NCBI RefSeq assembly: GCF_043555985.1
Contig: NZ_JBIGIC010000001.1
Location: 186,001-250,000 of the forward strand
DNA length: 64,000 nucleotides
Source of the DNA: Pelomonas candidula
GTDB lineage: Bacteria > Pseudomonadota > Gammaproteobacteria > Burkholderiales > Burkholderiaceae_C
Reading direction: 5' to 3'
The first letter of the stretch is position 1; each line of letters starts with the position of its first letter. The notes under the pieces were generated by a model. That model searched no databases. It saw only the letters and a list, made by a program, of their open reading frames with translations, and had not been told where the DNA came from. Of the stretch, positions 6,703 to 16,064 are shown one piece after another. Position numbers and translations under genes: made by a program.

Positions 6703-7503
6703 TCAGCGCGTGCACGGCTGCGCCTGCGGCGGGTTCTGGCGGCGGTAGAGCTCGGCCTGCTGCCGGTGCAGCTGCTGCAGCTCGGCCGCGTAGTCGGGCC
6801 GCTGCAGGTAGTCGCTGACGCGTGGCAGCGCCGCTATCGCGGGCGACAGCTTCGAAACCTGCAGATACAGCGGCGCGGCACCCAGCGAGCGCGGCAGCAC
6901 GCGCACCTCCTGCTCGCAGCCCAGCGCATGCAGCAGTTGCTCGCCGGCCTCGCGCGCCGTCGCCATCGCATCGAGCCGGCCCAGCAGCAGCTTGCGCAGG
7001 TTCAGCTCCTCGCTGAGCGCGTTGTCCACCTGGGCGTAGCGGGCGAGCTGCTGGTCGACGCCCGCACCCAGGCTGACGCCGTTGCCAACGCCGATGCGCA
7101 GGCCAGCGAGGTCGGCCCAGCCGTCGAAGCGCAGCGGGCTGTCGCGGCGCACGAACAGCGCCCCCTCGTTGCTGGCCAGCGCGGGCTCCACGACGACGGC
7201 GTACTCCCGCCGCGCGGGCGTATCGAAGGCGCAGACCATGGCATCGACCTGGCCGCGCTCGACCAGCGCCTGGCAGCGCGACCAGGGCCCCACGGCGCTG
7301 ACGTTCAAGGTCCAGCCCGCCGCCGCAAACGCACGCCGCGCCACTTCGACGCAGACGCCGTGCAGCTGGCCCTGCTGCTCCCAGCTCATCGGCTGGGCGG
7401 CCGGGTGGGCGCAGGCGCGCAGCGAGGGCTGCTGGGCCGCCGCCACGCCCGCCGCCAGCACGGCGGGCAGGCCCAGGGTCAGCAGCAGGCGGACGCAAGA
7501 CAT
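6703..7503 (-). CDS. Periplasmic solute-binding-type protein (SBP_bac_3-like)
   Basis: The 266-residue product begins with a signal peptide (MSCVRLLLTLGLPAVLAAGVAAA). It then shows the pattern of family-3 extracellular solute-binding proteins: a GxCVEVARRAFAAAGW segment, a WSRCQALVERGQVDAMVCAF segment, and DLAGLRIGVGNGVSLG. No permease or ATPase gene is adjacent, so this is an orphan binding protein that may serve as a sensor or polar-compound binder. Ligand unknown. A second protein of the same general type is at 28961-29728. Confidence 0.72.
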   Translation of the reverse strand: MSCVRLLLTLGLPAVLAAGVAAAQQPSLRACAHPAAQPMSWEQQGQLHGVCVEVARRAFAAAGWTLNVSAVGPWSRCQALVERGQVDAMVCAFDTPARREYAVVVEPALASNEGALFVRRDSPLRFDGWADLAGLRIGVGNGVSLGAGVDQQLARYAQVDNALSEELNLRKLLLGRLDAMATAREAGEQLLHALGCEQEVRVLPRSLGAAPLYLQVSKLSPAIAALPRVSDYLQRPDYAAELQQLHRQQAELYRRQNPPQAQPCTR

Positions 7504-7537
7504 GACACGGATCGTAGGCCCGCGCCGCCCGCCCGTG

Positions 7538-8254
7538 TCAGCCCCGCGTGCCGGCCAGCATCTCGTGCACGTCGTGGCACATGACGGCCAGGTAGGCCGC
7601 GAGCACGAGGTAGTAGGTCGCGTACTCCCACTTCACCGCGGCGGGCACGGCGTAGTAGGTCTGCGCCTCGACGCTGTCGGCGCGATGCTTCCAGGCCTTG
7701 ATCAGCTGCGGCCAGGCCATCAAGGCGATCAGGATCAGCAGCGGGCTGGGCCGCCAGAAGAACAGCGCCACGAGCATGGGAGCACCCAGCAGCCAGATGC
7801 GCGGCGACAACACGGCCGTGACACGGCCGCCATCGAACGGCAGCATCGGGATCAGGTTGACCAGGTTCAGGAAGAAGCCGCTGTAGGCCACCGCCAGCAG
7901 CCAGTCGGCACCCCAGCTTCGCGCCATCAGGTAGGCCACCATCGCCCCCGCCGTGCCCAGAACCGGCCCGGCCAGGCCGACGAAGGCCTCGGTCTGCGCG
8001 TCGTGGGGCTGGTCCTTCAGCTCCACCCAGGCGCCGACGAAGGGGATGAAGGTCGGCATGCCGACGTCGAGGCCCTTGTAGCGCGCCGCGATGAAGTGGC
8101 CCATCTCGTGCACGAACAGCAGCGCGACGAAGCCGGCCGCGTAGCGCCAGCCGTAGATCCAGGCGTAAACGACCAGCGAGACCAGCATGGTCCCGCCGGT
8201 GGTCAGCAGCTTGCCGAACTTCAGGCCGGAGAAGAGCAGGAACAGCAGTTTCAT
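7538..8254 (-). CDS. Site-2 protease family (M50) membrane protein
   Basis: I start at ATG 8254 (MKLLFLLFSGLK); a longer frame reaches into an intergenic repeat. The 238-residue protein has the M50 zinc motif HEMGH at residues 49-53 inside a membrane helix (FVALLFVHEMGHFIAARYKG). Downstream is the second-metal-ligand region (NLVNLIPMLPFDGGRV), the NPDG-like motif of site-2 proteases, which cut substrates within the membrane. Several further hydrophobic helices follow. The substrate is unknown. Repeat copy A and a DUF2167 gene lie upstream on the same strand. Confidence 0.85.
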   Translation of the reverse strand: MKLLFLLFSGLKFGKLLTTGGTMLVSLVVYAWIYGWRYAAGFVALLFVHEMGHFIAARYKGLDVGMPTFIPFVGAWVELKDQPHDAQTEAFVGLAGPVLGTAGAMVAYLMARSWGADWLLAVAYSGFFLNLVNLIPMLPFDGGRVTAVLSPRIWLLGAPMLVALFFWRPSPLLILIALMAWPQLIKAWKHRADSVEAQTYYAVPAAVKWEYATYYLVLAAYLAVMCHDVHEMLAGTRG

Positions 8255-8277
8255 CGGACGCCGTCGTTCAGTTCGGG

Positions 8278-8410
8278 CCGAGCGCCGGGCCGCTCCCAAG
8301 CCGGCCCGTCAGGGCGATGTGCTTGCGGCTCCATGCCGCGAGCATCGCCGTCCCCGCGGGGGACCGGCCAGACGCACCGCGTTCAGCGGTGTGCGGCTGG
8401 ACGAGGGGCT
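8278..8410 (-). repeat. Structured intergenic repeat, copy A
   Basis: Read on the - strand this begins just after the DUF2167 stop codon with CCCCTCGTCCAG. It includes a GGTCCCCCGCGGGGAC palindrome and the core stem GCGATG...CATCGC (8314-8348), and ends with GGGAGCGGCCCGGCGCTCGG. Copies B-E share the same order of elements. Confidence 0.75.
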
Positions 8411-9295
8411 TCATTTCGTACGTTTGAAGAACTTGGTGATGGCCGCGCCGCCGCCGATGACGGCGACGAAGATGATCTTCGCGAACTTGGCGAGGAAGGC
8501 GAAGACGACCGCCAGCAAACCCAGCTTCTTGGCGCCCACGCCCAGCACCAGCGCGGCGAGGCCGTACTCGGCGACGTGGTCGGTGCTTTCGTTGAAGTCC
8601 TCGTAGCGCTTGCCCTTGTCGAACTCCAGCGCGCCCAGCAAGGCCTTGGCATCGGGCTTCTGCGCCGGCAGATCCTTCAGGTCGGTGACGAAGTTCAGGC
8701 TCATGTAGCCCTCGCGGCCCAGCGCGTAGGTGTTGTAGTTGACGCCCTGGCCGGCCTCGGCCGGCGCCCCCTTCTCGCGGGACGCCATGGCCCAGACCAG
8801 CCGATGCGTCGTCGCCTCATAGGCCGGCACTTCGGCCCAGCCGGTGATCTCCAGCGGCGCCACGCCCATCTTCTGACGCTCCGCGTTGCCGGACTCGGTG
8901 CCCTCCTTGTAGCTGGCCAGCAGCTCGTCGGCCTTCCACTCCTTGGCGTCACCGTCCTTCACGTAGCCGGAGGAGATGTAGCGCAGCACGGCGAACCATT
9001 CACCGTCGCCCTTGGGGAACACCAGGCCGGCAATGTCGTCGTGGGCACCGGGGTTGCCCATCGCGGTCAGCAGCTTCCCAGCCTGGGGCTGGGGAATGAA
9101 GATGCGGTCCGCCGGCAGGTGCAGCGTGGCCTGGCCCGCAACGGCAACGTCCGCCGGGCCTTCCTTGGCGGCCGCCTTGGCCTCGACCCAGGCCGGGTCC
9201 GCCGCGGGCTTGGGCGGTTCGTCGGCCGCACGGGCAGCCAGGCCCAGGCACAGGCCGACGGCGGCCAGCAGGCCGCGCGCGAAAGTCTTGTTCAT
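8411..9295 (-). CDS. DUF2167 family membrane-anchored protein
   Basis: The 294-residue product has a signal peptide (MNKTFARGLLAAVGLCLGLAARA), a soluble domain with the motifs GEWFAVLRYISSGYVKDGDAKEWKADELL and LVWAMASREKG...NYNTYALGREGYMSLNFVTDL, and a C-terminal hydrophobic segment (about 243-285) ending in a basic tail. This matches DUF2167 proteins, which are found in many proteobacteria and have no established function. It lies upstream of the M50 protease gene, separated by repeat copy A, so the two are probably not one tight operon. Confidence 0.78.
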   Translation of the reverse strand: MNKTFARGLLAAVGLCLGLAARAADEPPKPAADPAWVEAKAAAKEGPADVAVAGQATLHLPADRIFIPQPQAGKLLTAMGNPGAHDDIAGLVFPKGDGEWFAVLRYISSGYVKDGDAKEWKADELLASYKEGTESGNAERQKMGVAPLEITGWAEVPAYEATTHRLVWAMASREKGAPAEAGQGVNYNTYALGREGYMSLNFVTDLKDLPAQKPDAKALLGALEFDKGKRYEDFNESTDHVAEYGLAALVLGVGAKKLGLLAVVFAFLAKFAKIIFVAVIGGGAAITKFFKRTK

Positions 9296-9327
9296 TTTTT
9301 CTCCCTGACGAAAAGGGCCGCAGTCTA

Positions 9328-9592
9328 GGGCCCGTTGGCCCGACGGCAGCAGGCCGCGAAGGCCAACCGCCAGGGGTCAATCAAGGCGCAGCGCGCTGCT
9401 CGCATGCGTATGCGAGCAAGCGGTGCAACGCGGAGTGGCCACTGGTGGATGGCCTTCCCTTCGGGTTGTGACCAGGAAGCCCGCGTGCGGCGTTGCAAAT
9501 CCTCGCCGGGTGTCCAACCCGGCTGCGGTTTGCGCCTTGCTCGAAGGCTTCCTGGCCACAACGCGGCCAGCTGCCGTCGGGCCAACGAGCCC
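9328..9592. repeat. 265-bp element of nested inverted repeats (MITE-like or large cruciform)
   Basis: No gene is seen between 9296 and 9633. The outer arms 9328-9358 and 9562-9592 are 31-bp inverted repeats with two mismatches (GGGCCCGTTGGCCCGACGGC at the outer edge). Inside, 9465-9481 and 9546-9562 are 17-bp inverted repeats with one mismatch. TGCTCGCAT 9397-9405 pairs with ATGCGAGCA 9410-9418. I see no clear target duplication. It could be a miniature transposable element, a decayed element or a terminator complex. Confidence 0.6.
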
Positions 9593-9633
9593 TTGTCACC
9601 CGACGCGGCCCTCCAGGGGGAATCCCCAGCGGA

Positions 9634-12600
9634 TCAGATCCTGGCGAGCAGTGCCGCCCACTTGGCCCGGGCCGCGACCTCGTGGCGTGCCTTCACATGG
9701 CCGTAGCCGCGGATCTCCTCCGGCACGCGGGCCAGGTCGACGGCGACCGGCAATGACTCCGCCGTCAGCCCGGCCAGCGCCTTGTCGATGCCGGCCCGGT
9801 AGTCGGTGATCCAGCGGCGCTCCATCCGGCGCTCCTCGGTGTGGCCGAAGACGTCGAAGGCCGTGCCGCGCAGGCCCTTGAGCTTGGCGAGCAGGCCGAA
9901 GGCCGGGCGCACCCAGCCGCCGAACGGCTGCTTGACCAGCTCGCCCTTGCTGTTCTTCTTCGCCAGCAGCGGCGGCGCGAGGTGGTGGACGAGCTTGTAG
10001 TCGCCCTCGAACATGCCGGCGATCTTGGCCGTGAACGCGGCGTCGGTGTGCAGGCGGGCGACCTCGTACTCGTCCTTGTAGGCCATCAGCTTGAACAGGT
10101 AGCGGGCCACGGCCTCGGTCAGCGTCGTCTTGCCGCCCAGCTTCGCTTCGGCCGCGCGCACCTTGTCGACGAAGGCCTTGTACTCAGCCGCGTAGGCGGC
10201 GTTCTGGTAACCCGTCAGGAAGTCCACGCGCTTGGCGACGATCTCGTCGAGGCTCTGGCGCTTGACGAGCTGGATGACGGCCTGCGCCGCGTACAGCGCC
10301 TGCACGGCCTTGAGGTCGTGCGCGCAGCGCCGGCCCCACTCGAAGGCGGCCTTGTTGTTGTCGACCTGCACACCGTTCAGCTCGATGGCGCGCATCAGCG
10401 CGTCGTAGCTCAGCGGCACGCGGCCCTGCTGCCATGCGTAGCCCAGCATCAGCGGGTTGGTGTAGAGCGAATCGCCCAGCAGCTTGACCGCCACCTCCTC
10501 GGCGTCGAAGGAGCCGAAGTGCTCGGTGCCGACCGCCGAGGCCACGGCCTGCTCGCAGGCCGCGCCGGGGAAGCTCCAGTTGGCGTCGTTGACCAGCGTG
10601 GCCGTCGGCGAGCCGTGGGTGTTCAGAGCCACGAAAGTGCGGCCCTCGCGCATCACGGCCAGCGTGGCCTTGTTGGCAGCCACGATGGCGTCGCAGGCGA
10701 TGACGAGGTCGGCCTCGGCGGCGCCGACCTTGGTGCAGTAGATGGACTCAGGGCGGTTGGCGATCTGGATATGGCTCCAGGTCGCGCCGCCCTTCTGGGC
10801 CAGGCCCGCGGCGTCCTGGGTGATGACGCCCTTGCCTTCGAGGTGGGCGGCCATGCCCAGCAGCTGGCCGATGGTGATGACGCCCGTGCCGCCCACGCCG
10901 GCGACGACGATGCCCCAGGCTTCTTCGGCGTTCGGGATGACGGGCAGCGGCAGCTGCGGCAGACCGGCGTCGAAGGGGCTCTTGCGGGCTGCCTTCCTGG
11001 GCTTCTTCAGCTCGCCGCCCTCGACGGTGACGAAGCTCGGGCAGAAACCCTTCACGCAGGAGTAGTCCTTGTTGCAGGTGTTCTGGTTGATCTGGCGCTT
11101 GCGGCCGAAGTCGGTCTCCAGCGGCTCGACCGACAGACAGTTGGACTGGATGGAGCAGTCGCCGCAACCCTCGCAGACCAGCTCGTTGATGACGACGCGC
11201 TTGGCGGGGTCCACCATCTTGCCGCGCTTGCGGCGGCGGCGCTTCTCGGTGGCGCAGGTCTGGTCGTAGATGATGACCGTCGTGCCTTCGATCTCGCGGA
11301 ACTGGCGCTGGATGTCGTCCAGCTCGTCACGGTGGTGCACAGTGACGCCCGGCGCCAGCGCGACACCTTCGTACTTGGCGGGGTCGTCGGTGACGATGAC
11401 CAGCTTCTTCACACCTTCCGAGATCACGCTGTTCATGATCTGGATGACGGTGTGCCCCTCGGGGCGCTCGCCGACTGTCTGGCCACCGGTCATCGCGACG
11501 GCGTCGTTGTAGAGGATCTTGTAGGTGATGTTGACGCCCGAGGCGATGCTCTGGCGGATGGCCAGGCTGCCGCTGTGGAAGTAGGTGCCGTCACCCAGAT
11601 TGCTGAAGATGTGCTTCTCGTTCGTGAACGGCGCCTGGCCCGTCCACGGCACGCCCTCGCCGCCCATCTGCGTGAAGGTCGCCGTGTTGCGGCCGGGCAT
11701 CCAGGTCACCATGTAGTGACAGCCGATGCCGCCGACGGCGCGCGAGCCTTCGGGCACGCGGGTGCTGGTGTTGTGCGGGCAGCCGGAGCAGAACCACGGC
11801 GTGCGGTCGGCGCCGCCGGCGGTCTTTTCTTCCGCTTTCAGCGAGGCTTCCTTGGCATCGATGACCGCAAGTCGCGCATCCAGGCGGGCGCGGATGTCGG
11901 CGTCCACGCCCAGCTTCTTCAACCGCTTGGCGATGGCGCGGGCGATGATGGCCGGCGTCAGGTCGGCCTGCGGGCGCAGCAGCCAGTGGTCGCTGGGGTT
12001 GGGCACGCTCCACTCGCCACCGTCTGCATCGCCCGCGTCGAACTTGCCCAGCACGTTGGGCCGCACGTCGGCACGCCAGTTGTAGAGCTCTTCCTTGACC
12101 TGGTATTCGATGATCTGGCGCTTCTCCTCGACGACGAGGATCTCCTGCAATCCTGAAGCGAACTCGCGCGCCACCTGCGCCTCCAGCGGCCACACCACGT
12201 TGACCTTGTGCAGCCGGATGCCGATGCGCCGGCAGGTGTCGTCGTCCAGGCCCAGGTCGTGCAGCGCCTGGCGGGTGTCGTTGAAGGCCTTGCCGCTGGT
12301 GATGATGCCGAAGCGGTCCCCCTTTCCACCATTTGGGCCTTCGATGACGTTGTAGTTCAGGCGGTTGGCGCGGATGTAGGCCAGGGCCGCGTACCACTTG
12401 AAGTTCATCATCCGCGACTCCTGCTCCAGCGGCGGGTCGGGCCAGCGGATGTGCAGGCCGCCCGGCGGCACGACGAAGTCCTCGGGCAGGATGATGTTGA
12501 CGCGGTCGGGGTCCACGCTGACCGAGGCCGACGACTCGACGATCTCCTGGATGGTCTTCATGCCGGCCCACAGGCCCGAGAAGCGGCTCATCGCGAACGC

Positions 12601-13188
12601 GTGCAGCCCCATGTCCAGGATGTCCTGCACGCTGCTCGGGAAGAAGGTCGGGAAGCCGACCGCCTTGAAGACGTGGTCGCTCTGGTGGGCCGCCGTCGAG
12701 CTCTTGGCGATGTGGTCGTCACCCGCGATGGCGATGACGCCGCCGTGCTTGGACGTGCCGGCCATGTTGGCGTGCTTGAACACGTCGATGCAGCGGTCAA
12801 CGCCCGGGCCCTTGCCGTACCAGAGGCCGAAGACGCCGTCGTACTTGGCCTTCTCGGGGAACAGGTCCAGCTGCTGCGTGCCCCACACGGCGGTCGCGCC
12901 GAGTTCCTCGTTCACACCCGGCTGGAACACGATGTTCTGCTTGGCCAGGTGCTTCTTGGCCTGCCACAGTGCCTGGTCGTAGGTGCCCAGCGGCGAGCCC
13001 CGGTAGCCGCTGATGAAGCCGGCCGTGTTGAGCCCGGCCATCGCGTCACGCGTGCGCTGCAGCATCGGCAGCCGCACCAGCGCCTGCACGCCGCTCATGA
13101 AGGCGCGGCCATGGTCCAGCGCGTATTTGTCATCCAGCGTGACCGTCTGTAGGGCCTTGAGGATGTGCTCGGGCAGCGGGGCGTTCAT
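9634..13188 (-). CDS. Indolepyruvate:ferredoxin oxidoreductase, fused IorA-IorB type
   Basis: I start at ATG 13188 (MNAPLPEHILKALQ), which has AGGAG about 9 nt upstream; the longer frame to 13407 runs through the promoter region. The 1184-residue protein has an N-terminal TPP-dependent IorA part (YRGSPLGTYDQALW; GDGTYFHSG in the TPP-binding region). A ferredoxin-like segment with CEGCGDCSIQSNC follows near the middle, and a C-terminal IorB gamma-type domain has VVAGVGGTGVITIGQLLG. Enzymes of this kind oxidatively decarboxylate aryl or branched 2-oxo acids from amino-acid catabolism to acyl-CoA. The divergent Lrp/AsnC regulator fits control by amino acids. Confidence 0.92.
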   Translation of the reverse strand: MNAPLPEHILKALQTVTLDDKYALDHGRAFMSGVQALVRLPMLQRTRDAMAGLNTAGFISGYRGSPLGTYDQALWQAKKHLAKQNIVFQPGVNEELGATAVWGTQQLDLFPEKAKYDGVFGLWYGKGPGVDRCIDVFKHANMAGTSKHGGVIAIAGDDHIAKSSTAAHQSDHVFKAVGFPTFFPSSVQDILDMGLHAFAMSRFSGLWAGMKTIQEIVESSASVSVDPDRVNIILPEDFVVPPGGLHIRWPDPPLEQESRMMNFKWYAALAYIRANRLNYNVIEGPNGGKGDRFGIITSGKAFNDTRQALHDLGLDDDTCRRIGIRLHKVNVVWPLEAQVAREFASGLQEILVVEEKRQIIEYQVKEELYNWRADVRPNVLGKFDAGDADGGEWSVPNPSDHWLLRPQADLTPAIIARAIAKRLKKLGVDADIRARLDARLAVIDAKEASLKAEEKTAGGADRTPWFCSGCPHNTSTRVPEGSRAVGGIGCHYMVTWMPGRNTATFTQMGGEGVPWTGQAPFTNEKHIFSNLGDGTYFHSGSLAIRQSIASGVNITYKILYNDAVAMTGGQTVGERPEGHTVIQIMNSVISEGVKKLVIVTDDPAKYEGVALAPGVTVHHRDELDDIQRQFREIEGTTVIIYDQTCATEKRRRRKRGKMVDPAKRVVINELVCEGCGDCSIQSNCLSVEPLETDFGRKRQINQNTCNKDYSCVKGFCPSFVTVEGGELKKPRKAARKSPFDAGLPQLPLPVIPNAEEAWGIVVAGVGGTGVITIGQLLGMAAHLEGKGVITQDAAGLAQKGGATWSHIQIANRPESIYCTKVGAAEADLVIACDAIVAANKATLAVMREGRTFVALNTHGSPTATLVNDANWSFPGAACEQAVASAVGTEHFGSFDAEEVAVKLLGDSLYTNPLMLGYAWQQGRVPLSYDALMRAIELNGVQVDNNKAAFEWGRRCAHDLKAVQALYAAQAVIQLVKRQSLDEIVAKRVDFLTGYQNAAYAAEYKAFVDKVRAAEAKLGGKTTLTEAVARYLFKLMAYKDEYEVARLHTDAAFTAKIAGMFEGDYKLVHHLAPPLLAKKNSKGELVKQPFGGWVRPAFGLLAKLKGLRGTAFDVFGHTEERRMERRWITDYRAGIDKALAGLTAESLPVAVDLARVPEEIRGYGHVKARHEVAARAKWAALLARI

Positions 13189-13359
13189 TGGCGGTGCTCC
13201 TGATTGGGCGGCCCGGCGTAGCGACCCTTGTGGGGCCGGGCGCGCAGGCGTGTGGCCAGTATGGCCGGACGGGTCAGTGTAGGGAAACCGGCCCGACGGG
13301 TGCTTGCCAACTTGCGCTTCAAAACGGCACCGCGCGCAAGATCCTTTCCTGATAAAGCA

Positions 13360-13375
13360 AAATCGACATCGATTT
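13360..13375. promoter_or_regulatory. Palindromic candidate operator in the ior/lrp divergent promoter region
   Basis: AAATCGA at 13360-13366 is the inverted repeat of TCGATTT at 13369-13375, separated by CA, in an AT-richer stretch 31 bp before the Lrp-type start codon. Lrp/AsnC regulators commonly bind such sites in the promoter they share with the target gene. Confidence 0.45.
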
Positions 13376-13405
13376 GCATCACCCATCCGCCGATTAGGGC
13401 AAACC

Positions 13406-13888
13406 ATGAGCTCCGACGCCCTCGACCGTTACCACATCGCCATCCTGGCCGAGCTGCAGCGCGACGCGCGCCAGTCCAACGCCGAGCTGGCCCAGCGCGT
13501 GGGCCTGTCGGCCGCGCCGACATGGCGACGCGTGAAGTGGCTGGAGGAGCAGGGCTACATCACCGGCTACCGCGCCGAGCTGGACCGCCGCAAGATCGGC
13601 CTGGGCGTGCTGGCCTTCGTGCGCGTGGACGCCGAGCGCAGCGCGGCCTCGGCCACGCAGGCGCTGGAAGAAGCCATCCGCCAGCTACCCGAGGTCGTCG
13701 CCTGCCACTACATCTCCGGCACCGGCACCTTCGAGCTGCAGGTCATGGCCACCGACCTCGACGCCTTCTCGCGCTTCTCCATCAACACGCTGCTGAAGCT
13801 GCCCAACGTGAAGGACATCCACACCAGCTTCTCGCTGGGCGAGGTGAAGGCGGGCGGTGCACTGCCGCTGGGGCATCTGAAGGGCTGA
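13406..13888 (+). CDS. Lrp/AsnC family transcriptional regulator
   Basis: ATG 13406 gives a 160-residue protein of the usual size for the family. The N-terminal winged helix-turn-helix (LDRYHIAILAELQRDARQSNAELAQRVGLSAAPTWRRVKWLEEQGYI) is followed by the ligand-binding and oligomerisation domain (residues about 70-150, with GLGVLAFVRV and VVACHYISGTGTFELQV). It is transcribed away from the indolepyruvate oxidoreductase gene with a 217-bp shared promoter region, so it probably controls that gene and itself in response to an amino acid or its keto acid. Confidence 0.9.
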   Translation: MSSDALDRYHIAILAELQRDARQSNAELAQRVGLSAAPTWRRVKWLEEQGYITGYRAELDRRKIGLGVLAFVRVDAERSAASATQALEEAIRQLPEVVACHYISGTGTFELQVMATDLDAFSRFSINTLLKLPNVKDIHTSFSLGEVKAGGALPLGHLKG

Positions 13889-14000
13889 CGCGACGCCACG
13901 CAGTCCGGCCGCAGCGCGGCCCGGCCTCCGCGTGAACAAGCACCGCCGTGGCTCGACAGCGGGCAAGGCCTGGCCCCCTCGCCCGCGTTAGGCTTGCGCC

Positions 14001-15116
14001 ATGGCGACGTCCCACCTGCGGCGGCTGATCGACCTGTGGCTGGGCACCGACTCCGCCCAGCGCCTGCGCCTGCGCCAGACCTCGCTGGCCATGCTGCTGA
14101 TGGTCCTGTCCGTTGCGATGCTGCACTACGGCGTGCGCATCGGCGGCGGCGAGAGTGGCCTGCTGCTGTGGGGCTGGACGGTCTGCTCGCTGGGCGGCAT
14201 GGCCGTCTTCTACGCCGCCATCCGCAGCGGCTGGTCGCTGCGCGCCGGCGATCCATCGCTCACTGGCGCCCAGATCGCCTTCGCCATCTGCGCCGCCGCG
14301 CTGGGCTACGCGCAGGCCGGCCCCATGCGCGGCGCCTGCTTCCCGGTGCTGACGCTGATCCTGATGTTCGGCATGTTCCAGCTCCGCGCGCGCAGCGCCT
14401 TCGGGCTGAGCGTGTTCGCACTGGGCCTGTTCGCACTGGTCATGGGCGTGATGGCCGTGGTGCAGCCGGTCGCCTACCCGCCGGCCGTCGAGATCGGCCA
14501 CTTCCTGATGCTGGCCTGCATGCTGCCCGCGGTGGCCGTGCTCACCGCGCGGCTCAGCCGCATCCGGCGCCGCCTGTCGGACCAGCGTGAAGAGCTGGCC
14601 CGGGCCCTCGCGCAGCTGCAGGCCATCGCCACGCGCGACGAGCTCACCGGCCTGCCCAACCGCCGACAGATGCAGGCGCTGATGGACCAGGAACTGCTGC
14701 GCTCGCAGCGCCACGGCTACGAGTTCTGCATCGCCATCGCCGACCTGGATCACTTCAAGCACGTCAACGACCAGCACGGCCACGCGGCCGGCGACCTCGT
14801 TCTGCGCGCCTTCGCCCAGGCCAGCCAGGGCGCACTGCGCGCCACCGACGTCATCGCGCGCTGGGGCGGCGAGGAGTTCCTCGTGCTGCTGCCCGACACC
14901 GCCATGCCGCTGGCGCTGGCCGGCATGGAGCGGCTGCGCGAGCGCGTGGCCGAGCTGCGCACGGACGTCGGCGGCGGCGCGCAGGTTGCCATCACCGTCT
15001 CCATCGGCCTGACCGGCCACCACCGCGGCGACACGCTGGCGCAGACGCTGGAGCGCGCCGACCGGTTGCTCTACCAGGCCAAGGACGGCGGCCGCAACAA
15101 AACGGCGATCGGCTAG
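14001..15116 (+). CDS. Membrane-bound diguanylate cyclase (GGDEF)
   Basis: The 371-residue protein has six hydrophobic segments within residues 27-183, a short coiled linker, and a C-terminal GGDEF domain. The catalytic motif reads GGEEF (289-293), an active variant. RATD at 280-283 is correctly placed, five residues upstream, to be the inhibitory RxxD site that binds c-di-GMP. The conserved DELTGLPNRR and DLDHFKHVND elements are intact, so an active, product-inhibited cyclase making c-di-GMP at the membrane is expected. The membrane part is of unknown sensory specificity. Confidence 0.9.
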   Translation: MATSHLRRLIDLWLGTDSAQRLRLRQTSLAMLLMVLSVAMLHYGVRIGGGESGLLLWGWTVCSLGGMAVFYAAIRSGWSLRAGDPSLTGAQIAFAICAAALGYAQAGPMRGACFPVLTLILMFGMFQLRARSAFGLSVFALGLFALVMGVMAVVQPVAYPPAVEIGHFLMLACMLPAVAVLTARLSRIRRRLSDQREELARALAQLQAIATRDELTGLPNRRQMQALMDQELLRSQRHGYEFCIAIADLDHFKHVNDQHGHAAGDLVLRAFAQASQGALRATDVIARWGGEEFLVLLPDTAMPLALAGMERLRERVAELRTDVGGGAQVAITVSIGLTGHHRGDTLAQTLERADRLLYQAKDGGRNKTAIG

Positions 15117-15157
15117 CCCTGGCATAGTCGGTCGCCCCGTCCGTCAACGCATCCCGC

Positions 15158-16054
15158 ATGGCCACCCTGCCGCTGCGCCACCTGCTGCTCGCCATCGCCG
15201 TCGTCGCGATCTGGGGCAGCAACTTCGTCGTCATCAAGGTCGCGCTCGCGGTGCTGCCACCGATGCTGCTGGCCGTGCTGCGCTTCGCCATCGCCTTCGT
15301 GCCGGCCTGCTTCTTCCTGCAACGGCCGGCCGTGGGCTGGAAGAACCTGGCCGGCTACGGCCTGTTCGTCGGCGTAGGCCAGTTCGGACTGCTGTATCTG
15401 GCGATGCAGGGCCACATCTCGCCAGGGCTGGCTTCGCTCGTCATCCAGACGCAGGTGTTCTTCACGCTGCTGCTGGCCGTGCGGCTGGCGGGCGAGCGCG
15501 TGCTGCCCAGCCAATGGGCGGGCCTGGCGCTGGCCGTCGCCGGCATCGCCGTCATCGTCATGCACACCGACGGCGCAACTACGCCGCTGGGCCTGGCGAT
15601 GGTGCTGGCCGCGGCGTTCTCGTGGGCCTGCGGCAACCTCGTCGGCAAGCGCGCCGGCGCGGTGAACATGCTGGCCTACGTCGTCTGGAGCAGCGCGTTC
15701 GCGGTGCCGCCGTTGCTGGTGCTGGCACTGGTCATCGACGGTCCCGACCGCATCGCCACGGCGCTGGCCGCGGCCGACGCCGGCACCTGGGGCGCCGTGC
15801 TCTGGCAGAGCTTCGCGAACACGCTGTTCGGCTATGGCTGCTGGGCCTGGCTGCTGACGCGCCACCCCGCCGCGCGCATCGTGCCGATGGCACTGCTGGT
15901 GCCGGTGTTCGGCATGGGGGCCAGCAGCTGGCTGCTGGGCGAGGCGCTGCCCGGCTGGAAGCTCGGCGCCGCGGCGCTGGTGTTGGCCGGTCTGGCGATC
16001 AACCTGTTCGGACCGCGGTTTTTGCCGTCACGGCCCAAGCCGGCGCAGGACTAA
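15158..16054 (+). CDS. EamA/DMT-family transporter
   Basis: This 298-residue inner-membrane protein has ten hydrophobic helices in two EamA repeats (about 8-140 and 147-285). The first helix IAVVAIWGSNFVVIKVAL and the end-of-repeat LLGEALPGWKLGAAALVLAGLAINLFG are typical of the family. Relatives of this YdcZ/EamA sort export amino acids or related metabolites, but nothing here fixes the substrate. It follows the diguanylate cyclase gene by 41 bp on the same strand. Confidence 0.88.
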   Translation: MATLPLRHLLLAIAVVAIWGSNFVVIKVALAVLPPMLLAVLRFAIAFVPACFFLQRPAVGWKNLAGYGLFVGVGQFGLLYLAMQGHISPGLASLVIQTQVFFTLLLAVRLAGERVLPSQWAGLALAVAGIAVIVMHTDGATTPLGLAMVLAAAFSWACGNLVGKRAGAVNMLAYVVWSSAFAVPPLLVLALVIDGPDRIATALAAADAGTWGAVLWQSFANTLFGYGCWAWLLTRHPAARIVPMALLVPVFGMGASSWLLGEALPGWKLGAAALVLAGLAINLFGPRFLPSRPKPAQD

Positions 16055-16064
16055 GCTTGGCCGC

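Noticed and set aside
5686..7584. Long + strand ORF of 632 codons
   Set aside because: It is a low-complexity, Arg/His/Gln-rich antisense frame over two well-recognised - strand genes, typical of GC-rich DNA.
9397..9418. Palindrome TGCTCGCAT...ATGCGAGCA as a further ParB-like site
   Set aside because: It shares only the central GCATGCG-like bases, lacks the GTTTC/GAAAC ends, and belongs to the nested inverted repeat at 9328-9592.
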